A DNA stretch of 64,000 bases, taken from the NCBI GenBank assembly GCA_027924585.1, contig BSBM01001719.1, forward strand, positions 32,996,001 to 33,060,000. The letters run 5' to 3'. Shown piece after piece: positions 25,358 through 36,558 of this stretch (its first letter is position 1; every line of letters begins with the position of its first letter). Both the position numbers and the translations under genes were made by a program. The notes below the pieces were generated by a model. That model saw nothing but the letters and a program-made list of their open reading frames with translations. It ran no database searches and had not been told where the DNA came from. The DNA comes from Larix kaempferi (Eukaryota > Streptophyta > Pinopsida > Pinales > Pinaceae).

Positions 25358-27087
25358 CTCCCTCTTAACTAGGAAGGTATTTCTCAGCACAGTTCTTCTA
25401 GCACAAGTCATCTTCTCTGGATCATCGTCACTAGATAATCGTCATCGAGTCATCATCATCATCACTGCTGCTGCTATCTCAATCAATCTCTGAATCTACT
25501 CGTCATAGGAAGTTCTACAGAGCCAGTCCTTTTTCATACTGGATGTAGGCCCACCACCTGCAGGTCTTCATCATCACTGGCCATATTGTGGAATTCTCAG
25601 GACTCATTAAGTGCATCACAAAACCTGGCTGCAGCATCCCAGGCTGTTACGAGCACACAACTCTACCTGTAGGATCTCCCAGGAGCACATTACATGTGAC
25701 CCATCACAAAACCTGGCTGAAGCATCCCAGGCTATTACGAGCACGCGGCTCTACCTGTCGAATCTCCCAGGAGCACATTACATGTGATCTCACCACAAAA
25801 CCTGGCTGAAGCATCCCAGGCTGTTACGAGCACACAGCTCTACCTGTCGGATCTCCCAGGACCACATTACATGTGGTCCACCACAAAACCTGGCTGAAGC
25901 ATCTGAGACCTTTTTCATCCTGTCCAGATCTCCCAGGAGCAAATTACATGTGGTCATGGAAAAACCTGGCTAAAGCATCTGAGGCCTTTTTCATCCTGTC
26001 CAGATCTCCCAGGAGCAAATTACATGCCATAGGACAAAACCTCGCAAGAGCATCTGCCAGATGTCCCAGGGCACCGAATTACATGCCATAGGCAAAACCT
26101 CGAAAGACTATCTGCAGATCTCCCAAGGCACAAATTACATGTCCTCCCAAGCAAAACCTCGCAAGAGCATTTGCCAGATGTCCCAGGGCACCGAATTACA
26201 TGCCATAGGCAAAACCTCGAAAGACCATCTGCAAATCTCCCAGGGCACAAATTACATGCTTTCCTGCACAACCTTATCCACGGCCATAAAGTATCATCTG
26301 ATACTCATCAAACATCATCCTGATGTACACATGATCATCCTGATCATCATCACTGCAACATCCTGCTGCATGTCATCTGGAGAAGCTCGTCATCCACGAT
26401 CATCCAAGTATACATAGATACATGATCCACACAATGTATCCATCGGCATACATGATCTACCTGATCATACAAAGATACATGATCCACACAATGTATCCAT
26501 CAACATATATGATCTACCTGATCATCATCACTGCAACATCCTGCTGCATGTCATCTGGAGAAGCTCGTCATCCACGATCATCCAAGTATCCACCTGATAC
26601 ATACATAGATACATGATCCACACAATGTATCTGTCAGCATACATGATCTACCTGATCATACAAAGGTACATGATCCAACCGATCATATCCAGCATCCAGC
26701 ATGATGCATACATACACAAATGATCCAACTGATCATATCCAGCATCCAACATGATGCATACATACATAAATGATCCAACTGATCATATCCAGCATCCAAC
26801 ATGATGCGTACATACATAAATGATCCAACTGATCATATCCAGCATACATACATAAATGATCCAACTGATCATATCCAGCATCCAACATGATGCGTACATA
26901 CATAAATGATCCAACTGATCATATCCAGCATCCAACATGATGCGTACATACATAAATGATCCAACTGATCATATTCAAGCAGAAACCAGAACATCATCCT
27001 GATGCCCATTATCCAGCGCTTACATCCACAGCCATGTGAAGGATCCTCCTTCCAACATGCTTGGAATGGCTTCAGCAAATGTGTCCA
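25358..27087 (-). repeat. copia1 3' untranslated tandem arrays
   Basis: Between the RNase H stop and the polypurine tract lie at least three arrays. At about 25590-26270, worn 60-95 bp units carry AAAACCTGGCTGAAGCATC and CTCCCAGG..ACATTACATG. At 26341-26411 and 26523-26590 a segment of about 70 bp is duplicated. At 26671-26975, 50-bp units start with TGATCCAACT at 26721, 26771, 26821, 26857, 26907 and 26957, one unit being 36 bp. Many units contain short perfect stem-loops (see findings). Open frames here are by-products of the repeats. Confidence 0.8.
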
Positions 27088-27936
27088 TCACTTCTTCCTC
27101 GAAGTGTCCTTGATCTGAAGAACGCCAAGCCTCTCTCTGAAGTACTCGAACTTCACTCTGGCTAGCGGCTTCATCAGCACATCTGTAATCTGCTCGTCTG
27201 TCGCAACATATAGGAGCTTCACAGCTCCTCTCTGCACCATATCCTTGATATAGTGATATTTGATCTCTATGTGTTTCGACCTGTCATGAAACACTGGGTT
27301 CTCAGACAGCTTCACACAACTCTGGTTATCACAGAAGATACCAGTAGCCTCCAATGGGAGATCAAATAACCCAGACAGTAGATTTCGTAGCCATACTGTC
27401 TCACAACTAGCTGAACAGGCTGCAACATACTCTGCCTCAGCTGTACTCAGTGCTACGCAGGACTGCTTCCTGCTAAACCAAGAGATCACACCTGATCCCA
27501 TACTGAAGCAACACCCAGATGTGCTCTTCCTGTCTGCAGCACTGCCAGCCCAATCTGAATCAACATAACCCTGCAGGTTAAACTTTTGATTCTCCTCATA
27601 CCTGAGCCCATAATCCACTGTACCCTTCAGGTACCTCAGAACATGCTTTACAGCAACCAGGTGAACACTCCTCGGATCCGTCAGGAACTGGCTCAATGTG
27701 TTCACAGCAAAGCAAATGTCTGGTCTCGTGTTCGTCAGGTACATCAAGGACCCAATCATCTGACGATACAAAGAGACATCAACCGGCTCAGATGAAGCAT
27801 CACATAGAAGCTTCAGATTCGATGCCATAGGTGTGGCCATATCCTTGCAGTCCATCATCCCGAACCTCTTCAGGATCTCTACTACATACTTCCCTTGTCT
27901 AAGGAAGATTCCATATGCATTCTGCCACACCTCCAT
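27088..27936 (-). pseudogene. copia1 reverse transcriptase end and RNase H
   Basis: An open frame of 282 codons. Residues about 25-120 match the Copia RT connection region (KDMATPMASNLKLL, MIGSLMYLTNTRPDICFAVN). The RNase H part has its acidic residues in DSDWAG, STAEAEY and CDNQS, and ends with a typical HIEIKYHYIKDMV..ADVLMKPL-type tail. RNase H removes the RNA strand during reverse transcription. Upstream RT is damaged by a deletion. Confidence 0.85.
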
Positions 27937-28412
27937 GCCAAAAACAAATAGTGCATCATCCCCAAGTTCTTCATCTCGAACTCGGTAGTAAGCTTCCGCT
28001 GCGTGTCGGCAATCAATCTATCTTCACCATACCAAGTTCTGCACATATATGATTTCCTATCATGTGTCTCAGAACCAAGTGGCTGCTCTACATACACTTC
28101 TTCTTCAACTACACCATTCAAGGAAGCTGTCTTGAATCCATCTGGTGTATCACTTTTATATTTCTCAATGCTTCCATCTGCAACATGCTTGATCTGATAG
28201 TTCCATTTGGAAGTCATAGCAAACTTCCCTTCATGTCTTGGGATTACATCCCAAACATCATTCTTCATTATCGACAGATCATGGTATTTCATTTCTTCAT
28301 CCCAGATCCTGGGAACTTCAATATCTTCAATATCTTCAATAGATATCTTTGTTGCTGGAACAAAATGTTGTAGTTCTTCTTTTGTAGGAGATGGCATACG
28401 ATCTTTCCTACA
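27937..28412 (-). pseudogene. copia1 reverse transcriptase N-terminal part, catalytic core deleted
   Basis: The minus-strand frame reads WDVIPRHEGKFAMTSKWNYQIKH, then VEEEVYVEQPLG, KSYMCRTWYG and directly EDRLIADTQRKL. Compared with copia3, about 45 residues holding the YxDD-like catalytic motif are missing between WYG and EDRL, as is much before FKTASLNG. It starts just after a TTGTTGTGTAG sequence that looks like a splice acceptor. Confidence 0.75.
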
Positions 28413-31400
28413 CAACAAGTTAAATTGAATGATTAGAAAACATCTCATAGTTTTCAGAACAAAATCTTACACATAAAGAAATATGCCATACAGTCATGCA
28501 ATTATCTTAGCCAATGCTTCAATACAACATTTATCCATATTCCGTAACTTTCTAGATGCCTTCCAATCTCTACCAGAACATTGTTAAGAGTGTGCACAAC
28601 TCCCAACATGTCAGCAAAGAGGTTTCATTCTAGATAAGTAGCAATGGAATGTTGTATAGTGCCATAGGCCACTTACCCATGCATATTAGGAGTATACTGT
28701 TCATCAATGCAATTATTCTAATATGCATAATACACAACCTAATTCCAGGAACATCATTATTGAACAGTATTATTTAAGAAATGACAATTCAAATACTTAT
28801 CTTTGTTTGTTCGTTGGGTGGACTCCCTCTGAGTCTTCGCTTCCTTGCAGGAGCTGCTGGAGTCCTAATCTGAAGTAGCTTCTTCTACACCTTTCTGTTG
28901 TGGGATGTAGAGAGATGGTCAACTCCCTCTGAATATCTGCATCCTTGCATAAACCACTGGAGTGTACTCCCTCTTGATCTTTGCTTCCTGGATTACATGT
29001 TCTTGAATCTCATATTCATCCTTGGTCCCTATGCATGCTTATTAGTATCATGAATGTGTTATCCTTGTGATCTCATATAAAATCATACATTCATTAGTAT
29101 ACTATTAAAACACAATAATCTCAAGCATGTATAGTCATGATCATTTCAAACATAAATAATAAGCATTAGCATTCAAGGTTTATGTAGGATTCTTATGGTT
29201 AGTCAAATCATAATAAACATAACATGTCTAAACCTGTAATTACTCAAACCTATGACTCTTCAGGTTCGTTGAATCATCAATCAAGATAAGAGATATAAAA
29301 TGCATAAAACCTGTGATTATTCAAACCTATACCTTCATGATTCTTCTGGTTAGTCATATCATCAATTATGGTAAGAAACATAATATGCATACAACCATGA
29401 TTATTAACTTCAATGAATAATCATAATCAATCATGCCAAGTATACTTAAATAAAGGATCTTATCACAAGGTGAGATTCTAACTTGATATAGTAAAAACAT
29501 ACCTGGATTAGCATGCTAGCTAATTATGTCTAACATACTCACATGATGTCTTCTTTTTCTTCTTCAATGACTTGTGCTAGTAACCTGTATATCTCATAGG
29601 TTAACCATTATAAAACCAAGTTATACATACCTCGTAAATGGATCTTTTATGAGATCCATGACAATGGATGAATCTTTGTCCTCATGTTATCATGATCATA
29701 TGTTCTTGGACCAGAACATGATTTGTATTTCTTGGTGTACCTTTCATGTTAGTTGACAACATAAACCTCATACAACACCATAATGCATTAGTACAATCAT
29801 AAGTGTCAACACTCTAACCAGTGAATATCTTCTATCATGCATTCATAATTTTGTTAAGGTTATACGACAAATCTAAAATCAAAATTGTACTAACCGTAAT
29901 AACATGAAGACAAACATACCATAAACTTAATCATGGACAAATATCGAAACATACCTCGATGAGTCATACCTGTCGAGATCGCTTGTAATCTTCTTATGTA
30001 AGGCCTTATCCTCATCTCCCTCTGAGACAGGAACTTCTTCACTTATGCAGGTGATCAATCCATCTTCTTCTAGGATTAACCCAATCCACTTGATTTGCAA
30101 GAACTGGACCTTGAGCTGGATATGGGTTTGTCAGAGAAACCCCAAAAATTCAAACTTTGAATTTCAAACTTCTGACAGGATAGAAATAAGTGCCTTGATG
30201 AGCTGATCAAGTTGGTATATTCAGAATTTGAAAACTGCAAAGTTTCACTCCTCAATTTTGCTTTTGAAACTTCTGGATTCACTCGACGTGACCCTGAACT
30301 GGGGTTTGATGAAGCTCACTCTTCTTCCCAATCACAATGTTTGATCCAAATCTCTAAGCTTCTTTTTTTCTGAGGAGCTTCCAGCCGTGGTCACAGATTT
30401 CAAAAATTCCCATTTTTACAGAAGCCCTAATTTTCCACTTTTCTGATCAAAGTCCCGAACTAGGGTCTAATCAAGCCCGGCCTTCTGCCTAACCAAAAAT
30501 TATGATCTTGGTCTCTAAATTTCTATTTTGATGAGTAGCATCCATCCGTGGTCTCCGATTACAAAAATTCCAACTTACTCCAAAGCCCTAAATTCCGGAA
30601 GCCATGAATGAAGGTACCAAAAAATAATTTTGTTTTGACAGAAATATGTACCTGATTGTTTCTGGTGTAACTCCGAAATTTTTGATCCACAGGGTCTGAA
30701 AAAGTTTCCTAAGATAGCCTGACCTGTTATCTTTCCATCCTAATAGGTCTGACCTCAATTGGATTCTCTGAGAGAGAGATATGCCAAATGTCGCAACGTG
30801 ACCTGCTTTGGGATAAAAACAGGATAGCGAACTTGTACGGCGTGCCACGTGTCACTGTTTTAACTTCGGCATCTACAAACGTTTTCTGAGATAGACCGGC
30901 CTGTTACCTTTACATCCTGACAGGTCTGACCTCAATTGGACTCTCTGAGAGAGATTTATGCCAAATGTCGCAACATGACCTGTTTATGGGATAATACAGG
31001 AGAGCGCACTTGTATGGAGTTCCACGTGTCACTGGTTCAACTTCGGCCTCTAAAAACGTTTTCTAAGATATTACAAACTGTGTACTACCTGTCACTTTTT
31101 ACGAAATTTCATTTGGAGCTTCCTATCCCAAGATATGACCTTTTTCCCAAGGTCACCTGATTTTGACTCAGATCTGGAAGAGGCAGAAACCCTATATTGT
31201 ACAAATCATAAATCACAAAGTAAAACGAATTAGAGGTTTTCCTTTGGACACAAGGTACCTGGAGATTTAATATTCGTCCTGTAACAATTTCAGATCCGAA
31301 AACTTTTCCAAAACGGATTTATAGCGAAAGTGCTACGATGACTGGTTTTTGCTATATCAAGCCCTAGCATCGTAAGTGCAACAAGTGTCATACATGCCAT

Positions 31401-31421
31401 ATCATGCCTTCTTTCAGGCTA
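28413..31421 (-). other. copia1 long leader with integrase scrap and intron-like segments
   Basis: There is no gag or protease. At 28800-28930 a scrap resembles the integrase LTTxxNPHQNGVAE region. Between it and RT lie about 390 non-coding bases that are conserved in copia3 and copia4. Further upstream, 'exon|GTATG' edges recur on the minus strand (near 29505, 29635, 29955 and 29975) at matching places in the other copies. At 30080-30290 a frame reading NPEVSKAKLRSETLQF has a relative in copia4. A stretch of about 177 bp is duplicated in tandem (30711-30888, 30889-31065). Confidence 0.6.
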
Positions 31422-31433
31422 ACTCTGATACCA
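31422..31433 (-). promoter_or_regulatory. copia1 primer-binding site
   Basis: The minus strand reads TGGTATCAGAGT, immediately next to the 5' LTR. TGGTATCAGAGC is the usual Copia site pairing with the 3' end of initiator-methionine tRNA. Confidence 0.85.
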
Positions 31434-32039
31434 TGTTAAATTTTCAGAATTTACTTCAATATGATCTAGGATCTTAACTGAGAGAACAACATGTACAGCA
31501 TATCTACAGCATATCAATCATGGAGACAATAATGCAAGCACACAAGAGACACAAAGATTTACTTGGGGAAAACCATAAAGGTGAAAAACCCCAATAACTT
31601 CCTCAGAGATAGATAGAGCAATGATACAACCAACCAAGAGAGATAGCCATAACCTAGCATCAGATCCTCCTCCTCCATAAGTGCGCCACTCCTCCTTGAG
31701 TGCATGTGTGAGAAGTGAGTGAGCAAATAGAGTGCCTCCCGCACTCTATTTATACTTGACTTGACTTGCCTTTTTACCTAACTCATGTAGGCTCGAACTT
31801 AACCACATAACATAATGCTGACTAGGCCGACCCCCAATAGGGTGGTCTAATAACCCTTTGACCCACATGACTTATACAGGGCCGACCCCAAACAAGGTGG
31901 TCTAATAACCCATCAAGTATAAGTTACGACACTTACAATATAAATAACGACACTTCCTTATAGAGGAATAATACCATCTCTATAGGAATACAATATACAT
32001 ATATGTGAAATACATTCCGAAGTTACATATACATCAACA
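31434..32039 (-). repeat. copia1 5' LTR
   Basis: 606 bp, TG...CA ends in both readings. A TATAAATA box lies on the minus strand at 31747-31754, placed to start transcription leftward into the element. Confidence 0.9.
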
Positions 32040-32044
32040 ATGAC

Positions 32045-32227
32045 ATGTCTGGAGTCTCTATAGATTCTAAGATTGTCAATGCTGAAGCTGGAGGCCATAT
32101 CTAAAGAGAAAATGAGAGCTAGCCATTCTGCCTCATTATTTGTTTTGATATCTAGTCCCCAAGAGAAGGCTGCAACTTTATTTCCTCCGGGATCAAAGAG
32201 TATCCCACCTGCACCTGCCACCCCACT
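32045..32227 (-). pseudogene. LINE RNase H domain, N-terminal half
   Basis: The frame reads SGVAGAGGILFDPGGNKVAAFSWGL, then TNNEAEWLALIFSL and LRIYRDSRHVI. These are the first, second and third acidic motifs of plant LINE-type RNase H, the E being in NNEAE and the D in RDS. It is cut by copia1 right after the DSRHVI motif and continues at 24707. Confidence 0.75.
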
Positions 32228-32229
32228 TT

Positions 32230-32928
32230 TTAGAACATTATTACACCTATGTACATTAATCATTTATTAATTGATGGTTAATTAGTACCAAACAGCTTAA
32301 TTATTGCATCCCCAAGTTGGTTAGTGAGTAAATGGTCATTTAGCTTGAACCAGTTGGCAATGTGAACAAACTGAGCATTGTGCTAAGTCAAACTAGCTGT
32401 TGGGTGCGCCCTCCCGGTCATTTATTGCTTCCTGCATGCCTAGGGTGCTCTTGCTCCTTGTTTTGTGCGATTCTCTTTGACCAAGGGCGCACATGCTCAA
32501 AATGTGGACAAACTTGCCCCCTTTGCCCATTTTTAGCCAATTCTAGCTGCCTAACCTCTAACCAACCAGATTCTCCACATGTGTGAGGTCACATGGGCCT
32601 TTCCAGTCATTCCCAACATTCACACAGCAGTTTCGAACCAGTTTGGGATGGTTTGGGATATTTTGGTCAACCTAGGGGGGTTTGAGCTATTTCTAAGCTA
32701 GATCAGTGTGAACACTCCAGATGGATTCGAATTGTTCCAAATTTGTATATATGGATGTTCTTAACCTATTTTGGGGTTGGACAGTTAATAATTTTACATT
32801 ATTCGCCCATTTCATGTGTATTGTTCTTCATTTTTACAGATTTATGCTAATGCTTGTAAATGTGTTGCAATCTTTTCACGAGTGAGGAATCCATAGTAGC
32901 TAGGTTCTACTGTGATTCATATTTTACA
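32230..32928 (+). repeat. copia2 5' LTR, remainder
   Basis: It matches 37397-38097 from base 3 of the LTR onward; the first 13 bases are the LINE target duplication. It ends ...ATTTTACA immediately before the PBS. GTATATATGG near 32743 is a candidate TATA region. Confidence 0.85.
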
Positions 32929-32942
32929 TGGTATCAAAGCTC
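32929..32942 (+). promoter_or_regulatory. copia2 primer-binding site
   Basis: TGGTATCAAAGCTC differs from the standard initiator-Met-tRNA site TGGTATCAGAGC by one base and directly follows the 5' LTR. Confidence 0.85.
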
Positions 32943-33201
32943 TTGGAGCTAGAATTTGAACTAGCAAGACTGTTTTAGTGGATTGCCAGAAGCAGTGGAG
33001 AAACCATATAATTCCTGAGGCCATTGCATTGAGTCATTGGAGAAATCTAGTGGCTCTTCTCAGGTGTGACGCTCTCCCGAATGCACCCACTATCAAACAG
33101 GGTTTGAATCTGTTAGTGTAGATCCCTCCAGAGTGATTTGAGAGTTGTTTGCAGGTATTGAAGATTAACATTGTCAGCAAGTGCGTGAGCAGTAGAGAAG
33201 A

Positions 33202-34020
33202 ATGGAGCCATCTCACCCAAATGTGCTCACTCCCTTCAACTATTTCGATTGGAGGGAAAAAATGGTGATTTTGCTGAGATCTAAGGGTCTCTACAGAATT
33301 ACGATGGGCACTGAGGTTGAGCCAAAATCAGCTGTGGAGAAATCCAAGTTTTTTAACAGAATGGATGAGGCATTTGGCCTCCTTTGTCTCAACATTTCAA
33401 GATACCTCATGTTTCATGTAGAAAGTCTAGCTACTCCAAATGAAGTGTGGCTCAAGCTTGAGACCTTGTTTGGAAAGACTGATGAGATGAGAGGCCACCA
33501 GCTCGAAAATGAACTTGTTTCACTGAGCCCAGGGAATTTTGATTCCATCCAGGACTTCTTCACCAAGTTCAAGAACTTGGTCTTGCAGATCAGACAATGT
33601 GGCATAGAGAAGAAAGAAGAACAGCTGGTGTTGTCCATTCTCTCCAAACTGGGTTCTGAATACTCAGTTTTTGTGTCTTCCTTCAACTCCACAAGGCTCA
33701 CAGTTAGAGGTTGGAAGATGCCATCTTTGGCTGACTTCATGGAGATGCTAACTCAAGAGCAAGACAAGTTGGTCTTGATGGGATCCATCAAGCAAAAAGA
33801 CCAAGTTCTTGCAGCTGGAGATTCGAAATGTGGAAGAGGCAAGCAAAAACCCAAGGGGCCGAAACCTCAAGAGAAAAAGAGGAGGGATGAGAGGCCCAAA
33901 TCCTCTGAGGGGGTTTTGAATCCTGTCAAGAACAAGGGAAAGAAGGCTGAGAAGACAAAATGCAGCTACTGTCAAAGGGGTTTTCACCCAGAGATTTCAT
34001 GCATGAAGAAAACCATAGAC
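33202..34020 (+). pseudogene. copia2 Gag
   Basis: Gag packages the element RNA into a particle. The frame begins MEPSHPNVLTPFNYFDWREKM (the FDWREKM region is typical of the Copia gag N-terminus). It continues with a helical capsid-like part to about residue 190, a Lys/Arg-rich stretch (KPKGPKPQEKKRRDERPK), and an intact knuckle CSYCQRGFHPEISC (Cys-2-Cys-4-His-4-Cys) near residue 254. Just after it the protease continues in another frame, so one base was gained or lost near 34000. The ATG at 33202 is the first in frame after the leader. Confidence 0.85.
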
Positions 34021-35342
34021 ATCATGACCCATCTCCTACAGAAAATAATGTTCCTCTTCCTGAAAGTTCCAAGAAGAAGGAGTGTGTTTCTGAAGACAAG
34101 GAGAGTTGCCATGCTTTGGTGGCTTGTTCATCTCATTCACCCTTGTTCATCATTGATTCAGGTGCCTCAAGGCACATGGCTTCTTCAAGAGATTCATTTT
34201 CTGAACTTGCACCCTACAGTGGTCTCTCCATTCGAATGGGAGATGACTCAGAAATCCCTGCTCATGGCATTGGGAAAATCTCTATGGAGAATGGGTTCTT
34301 CTCTAATGTGCTGTATGTACCAAATCTTACAGAAAACTTGCTCTCTGTATATCAAATGACACATACTAGAGCAGCAAAGAAAGTTGTCTTCACTCAGGAT
34401 GATGTGGAGATATCAGAAATTTCCACCGGAAAAATTGTTGTAATGGGTGTTGCAGATCATGATATGAAGATGTACAATTTCTCCCACTTTCTCGAGTTCT
34501 CTTCACCAAGTGTACTTCCATCACATGGGAATGATACCAAAAAGATATGGCATCAAAGGTATGGTCACCTAAACTACAGATATCTTCAATATTTGAGCAA
34601 AGGAGAGATGGTAGAAGGGCTGCCACAAATCAGTTTTTCAATTGGAACATGCAAGGGTTGCATGGTTGGGAAGCATCCTGAAAATAAGTATGACAAAGGG
34701 AAGGAAAGGAGGGTTGATCAACCACTTGGGATAGTGCATTCTAATCTGATAGGTCCACTCCCCACTCCCTCCTATGGCTGCAGCAAATATGTGCTCACCT
34801 TCATCAATGACTACTCAAGGTACTGCTGGTTATTTTTCCTTAAGCAAAAATCTGAAGTCTTTGAATGTTTCAAAATTTTCAAGAGTATGGTTGAGAACTT
34901 CAATGGGAAGGCCTGGAATGTTTTGAGGACTGATAATGGCAGAGAGTATGTCAATAAGAATCTGCAGCAGCTCTGTCAAGAGCATGGCATTCAGATGCAA
35001 CACTCAGTTCCCTACACACCACAACAAAATGGTGTTGCAGAGTGCAAAAATAGAGCACTGAAAGAGATGGCAACTTGCATGTTGCAAGCAAGGTATTTGT
35101 CTCCTAAATTGTGGGCTGAAGATATGAATTGTGCAGCATATTTTCAGAACAGAGCACCACACAAATCATTGCAAGGAATTACTCCATTTGAAGCATGGAT
35201 GGGCCACAGACCCAATGTTTCACATTTCAGAATTTTTGGCTCAAGGGCTTGGGCCAGAATTCCACCTGAGAATAGAAAGGCCTTGCAGCCCCAAAGAAAG
35301 GAGTCAATCATGGCTGGGTATGTAGAGGATTCCAAGGGCTAA
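34021..35342 (+). pseudogene. copia2 protease and integrase
   Basis: The protease active site is FIIDSGASRHM at about 34150. Integrase has its zinc-binding part (WHQRYGHLNYRYLQ ... CKGCMVGK) and a catalytic core with IVHSNLIGPL, where the first catalytic Asp is Asn, then RTDNGREY with the second Asp, and NGVAECKNR with the Glu. A TAA after VEDSKG at 35341 ends the frame, but homologous sequence runs on in frame (FDPSTLKTFIERSVKFEE). Inactive because of the D-to-N change and the stop. Confidence 0.85.
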
Positions 35343-36558
35343 AATCTCTTTGATCCATCCACTCTCAAAACTTTCATCGAAAGAAGTGTCAAATTCGAAG
35401 AAGAAGATTTTTTGCAAGCTAGTGAACAAGGTGATGGGGAATGCTCATTTCCTCGTCTTGATGATGAAGTAAGTAGTGATTCTTCTTTTGATATTTATGA
35501 AGATGATGTTGATATATATTCTTAACATATCCCTCCCTCAAGGCCCAAGTGGGAAGAGAAAACAATTCAAAGTGCCGAAGAGCTTGTGGGAGATCCCCGA
35601 GATGCTAGGAAAACTAGATCTCAATTTCACAATTCCTTTGCATGTGATAATTCTTAACTAAGTGAGGCATGTTATTTGATGGTTGGATCTGATCCAATTT
35701 CATATTCAGAAGCATGTACAGACCCAATGTGGCAATCAGCCATGCAAGAAGAGATGAACTCACTCCATGAGAACAAAACTTGGGATTTGGTCCCTCTTCC
35801 TCCCAAGAGGAAACTAGTGCAATGCAAATGGATTTATAGAACCAAAGTTGGATCTGATGGCTTTGATCTGAAGTAAAAGGCCAGGTTGGTGGCTAAGGGT
35901 TACTCTCAGGTCCAAGGAGTGGACTATACAGATACATTTGCACCAGTGGCAAAGATGGACTCCGTAAGACTAGTTTTGGCCATTGGGGCTTCCAAGCGAT
36001 GGGAGGTTCATCATATGGATGTAAAAAGTGACTTTCTTCATGGGGATCTGAATGAGGAGATATATATGCAGCAGCATGAAGGTTTTATTTCTGATCATAC
36101 ACTTGTTTGCAAGTTGAACAAGTCACTCTATGGGCTCAAGCAAGCTCCTAGAGCATGGTATGCAAAAATGGACAATTTTCTGCTATCCTTGGGGTTTGAG
36201 AGGTGTAAGTCTGATCCAAATGTTTATATGCAGCATGTTAGTGATCTAATATTGATTATTGTATTGTATGTTTATGATCTTTTGATCACTGGTATCTGCA
36301 CCAAAGAACTTGACTCAGTTAAGAGATCATTGCACAGTGCATTCTCCATGACCGATCTAGGATTGCTAAAACAATTTTTGGGTTTGGAGATAGACCAAAC
36401 TGTGAATGGAATTTCCATATTTCAGTCAAGGTATGCTTCAGATTTGCTGCAGAAATTTAAGATGGCTGAATGTAAGTCTGAAAAATTTCCATTTCTTTCA
36501 GGAGTTAAGCTAAATGAGTGGGGTTCTTCTCCACTAGTTGGCAGCTCGCTGTATAGGT
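35343..36558 (+). pseudogene. copia2 reverse transcriptase
   Basis: RT starts near 35676 (YSEACTDPMWQSAMQEEMNSL), with stops at 35523, 35656 and 35874. Conserved blocks follow: ARLVAKGYSQVQGVDYTDTF, HHMDVKSDFLHGDL, KSLYGLKQAPRAWY, then VLYVYDLLIT where the catalytic YVDD is YVYD (about 36267-36278). One catalytic Asp is lost, so it cannot polymerise. Confidence 0.85.

Larger units (their letters stand above)
24708..32039 (-). mobile_element. copia1: RT/RNase H-only Ty1/Copia inserted in the LINE
   Basis: Flanked by ATGAC at 24703-24707 and 32040-32044. LTRs lie at 31434-32039 (5') and 24708-25357 (3'). The PBS is TGGTATCAGAGTT next to the 5' LTR and the polypurine tract AAGAGGGAG abuts the 3' LTR. 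Between them lie a roughly 2.6-kb leader without gag or protease, an integrase scrap, RT and RNase H, and 1.7 kb of tandem arrays. The LTRs differ at about six positions plus a 44-bp duplication, so this is the youngest insertion of the stack. Confidence 0.9.
23525..32229 (-). mobile_element. 5'-truncated LINE inserted in the copia2 LTR
   Basis: On the minus strand the element ends in a poly-A tail (T run at 23523-23531). It is flanked by a 13-bp duplication, TTAGAACATTATT, at 23512-23524 and 32230-32242. Own sequence is about 1.37 kb (32229-32045 and 24707-23525), the rest being copia1. It carries the end of an RNase H domain and a long 3' region, as in plant L1-type LINEs that carry RNase H. 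Severe 5' truncation is usual for target-primed reverse transcription. Confidence 0.8.

Noticed and set aside
25588-26616. Open frames of 60-118 codons in the copia1 3' region
   Set aside because: They are by-products of tandem repeats between the RNase H stop and the 3' LTR.
33414-34626. Antisense frames across copia2 gag and integrase
   Set aside because: Shadows of the plus-strand genes, which have clear Copia motifs.
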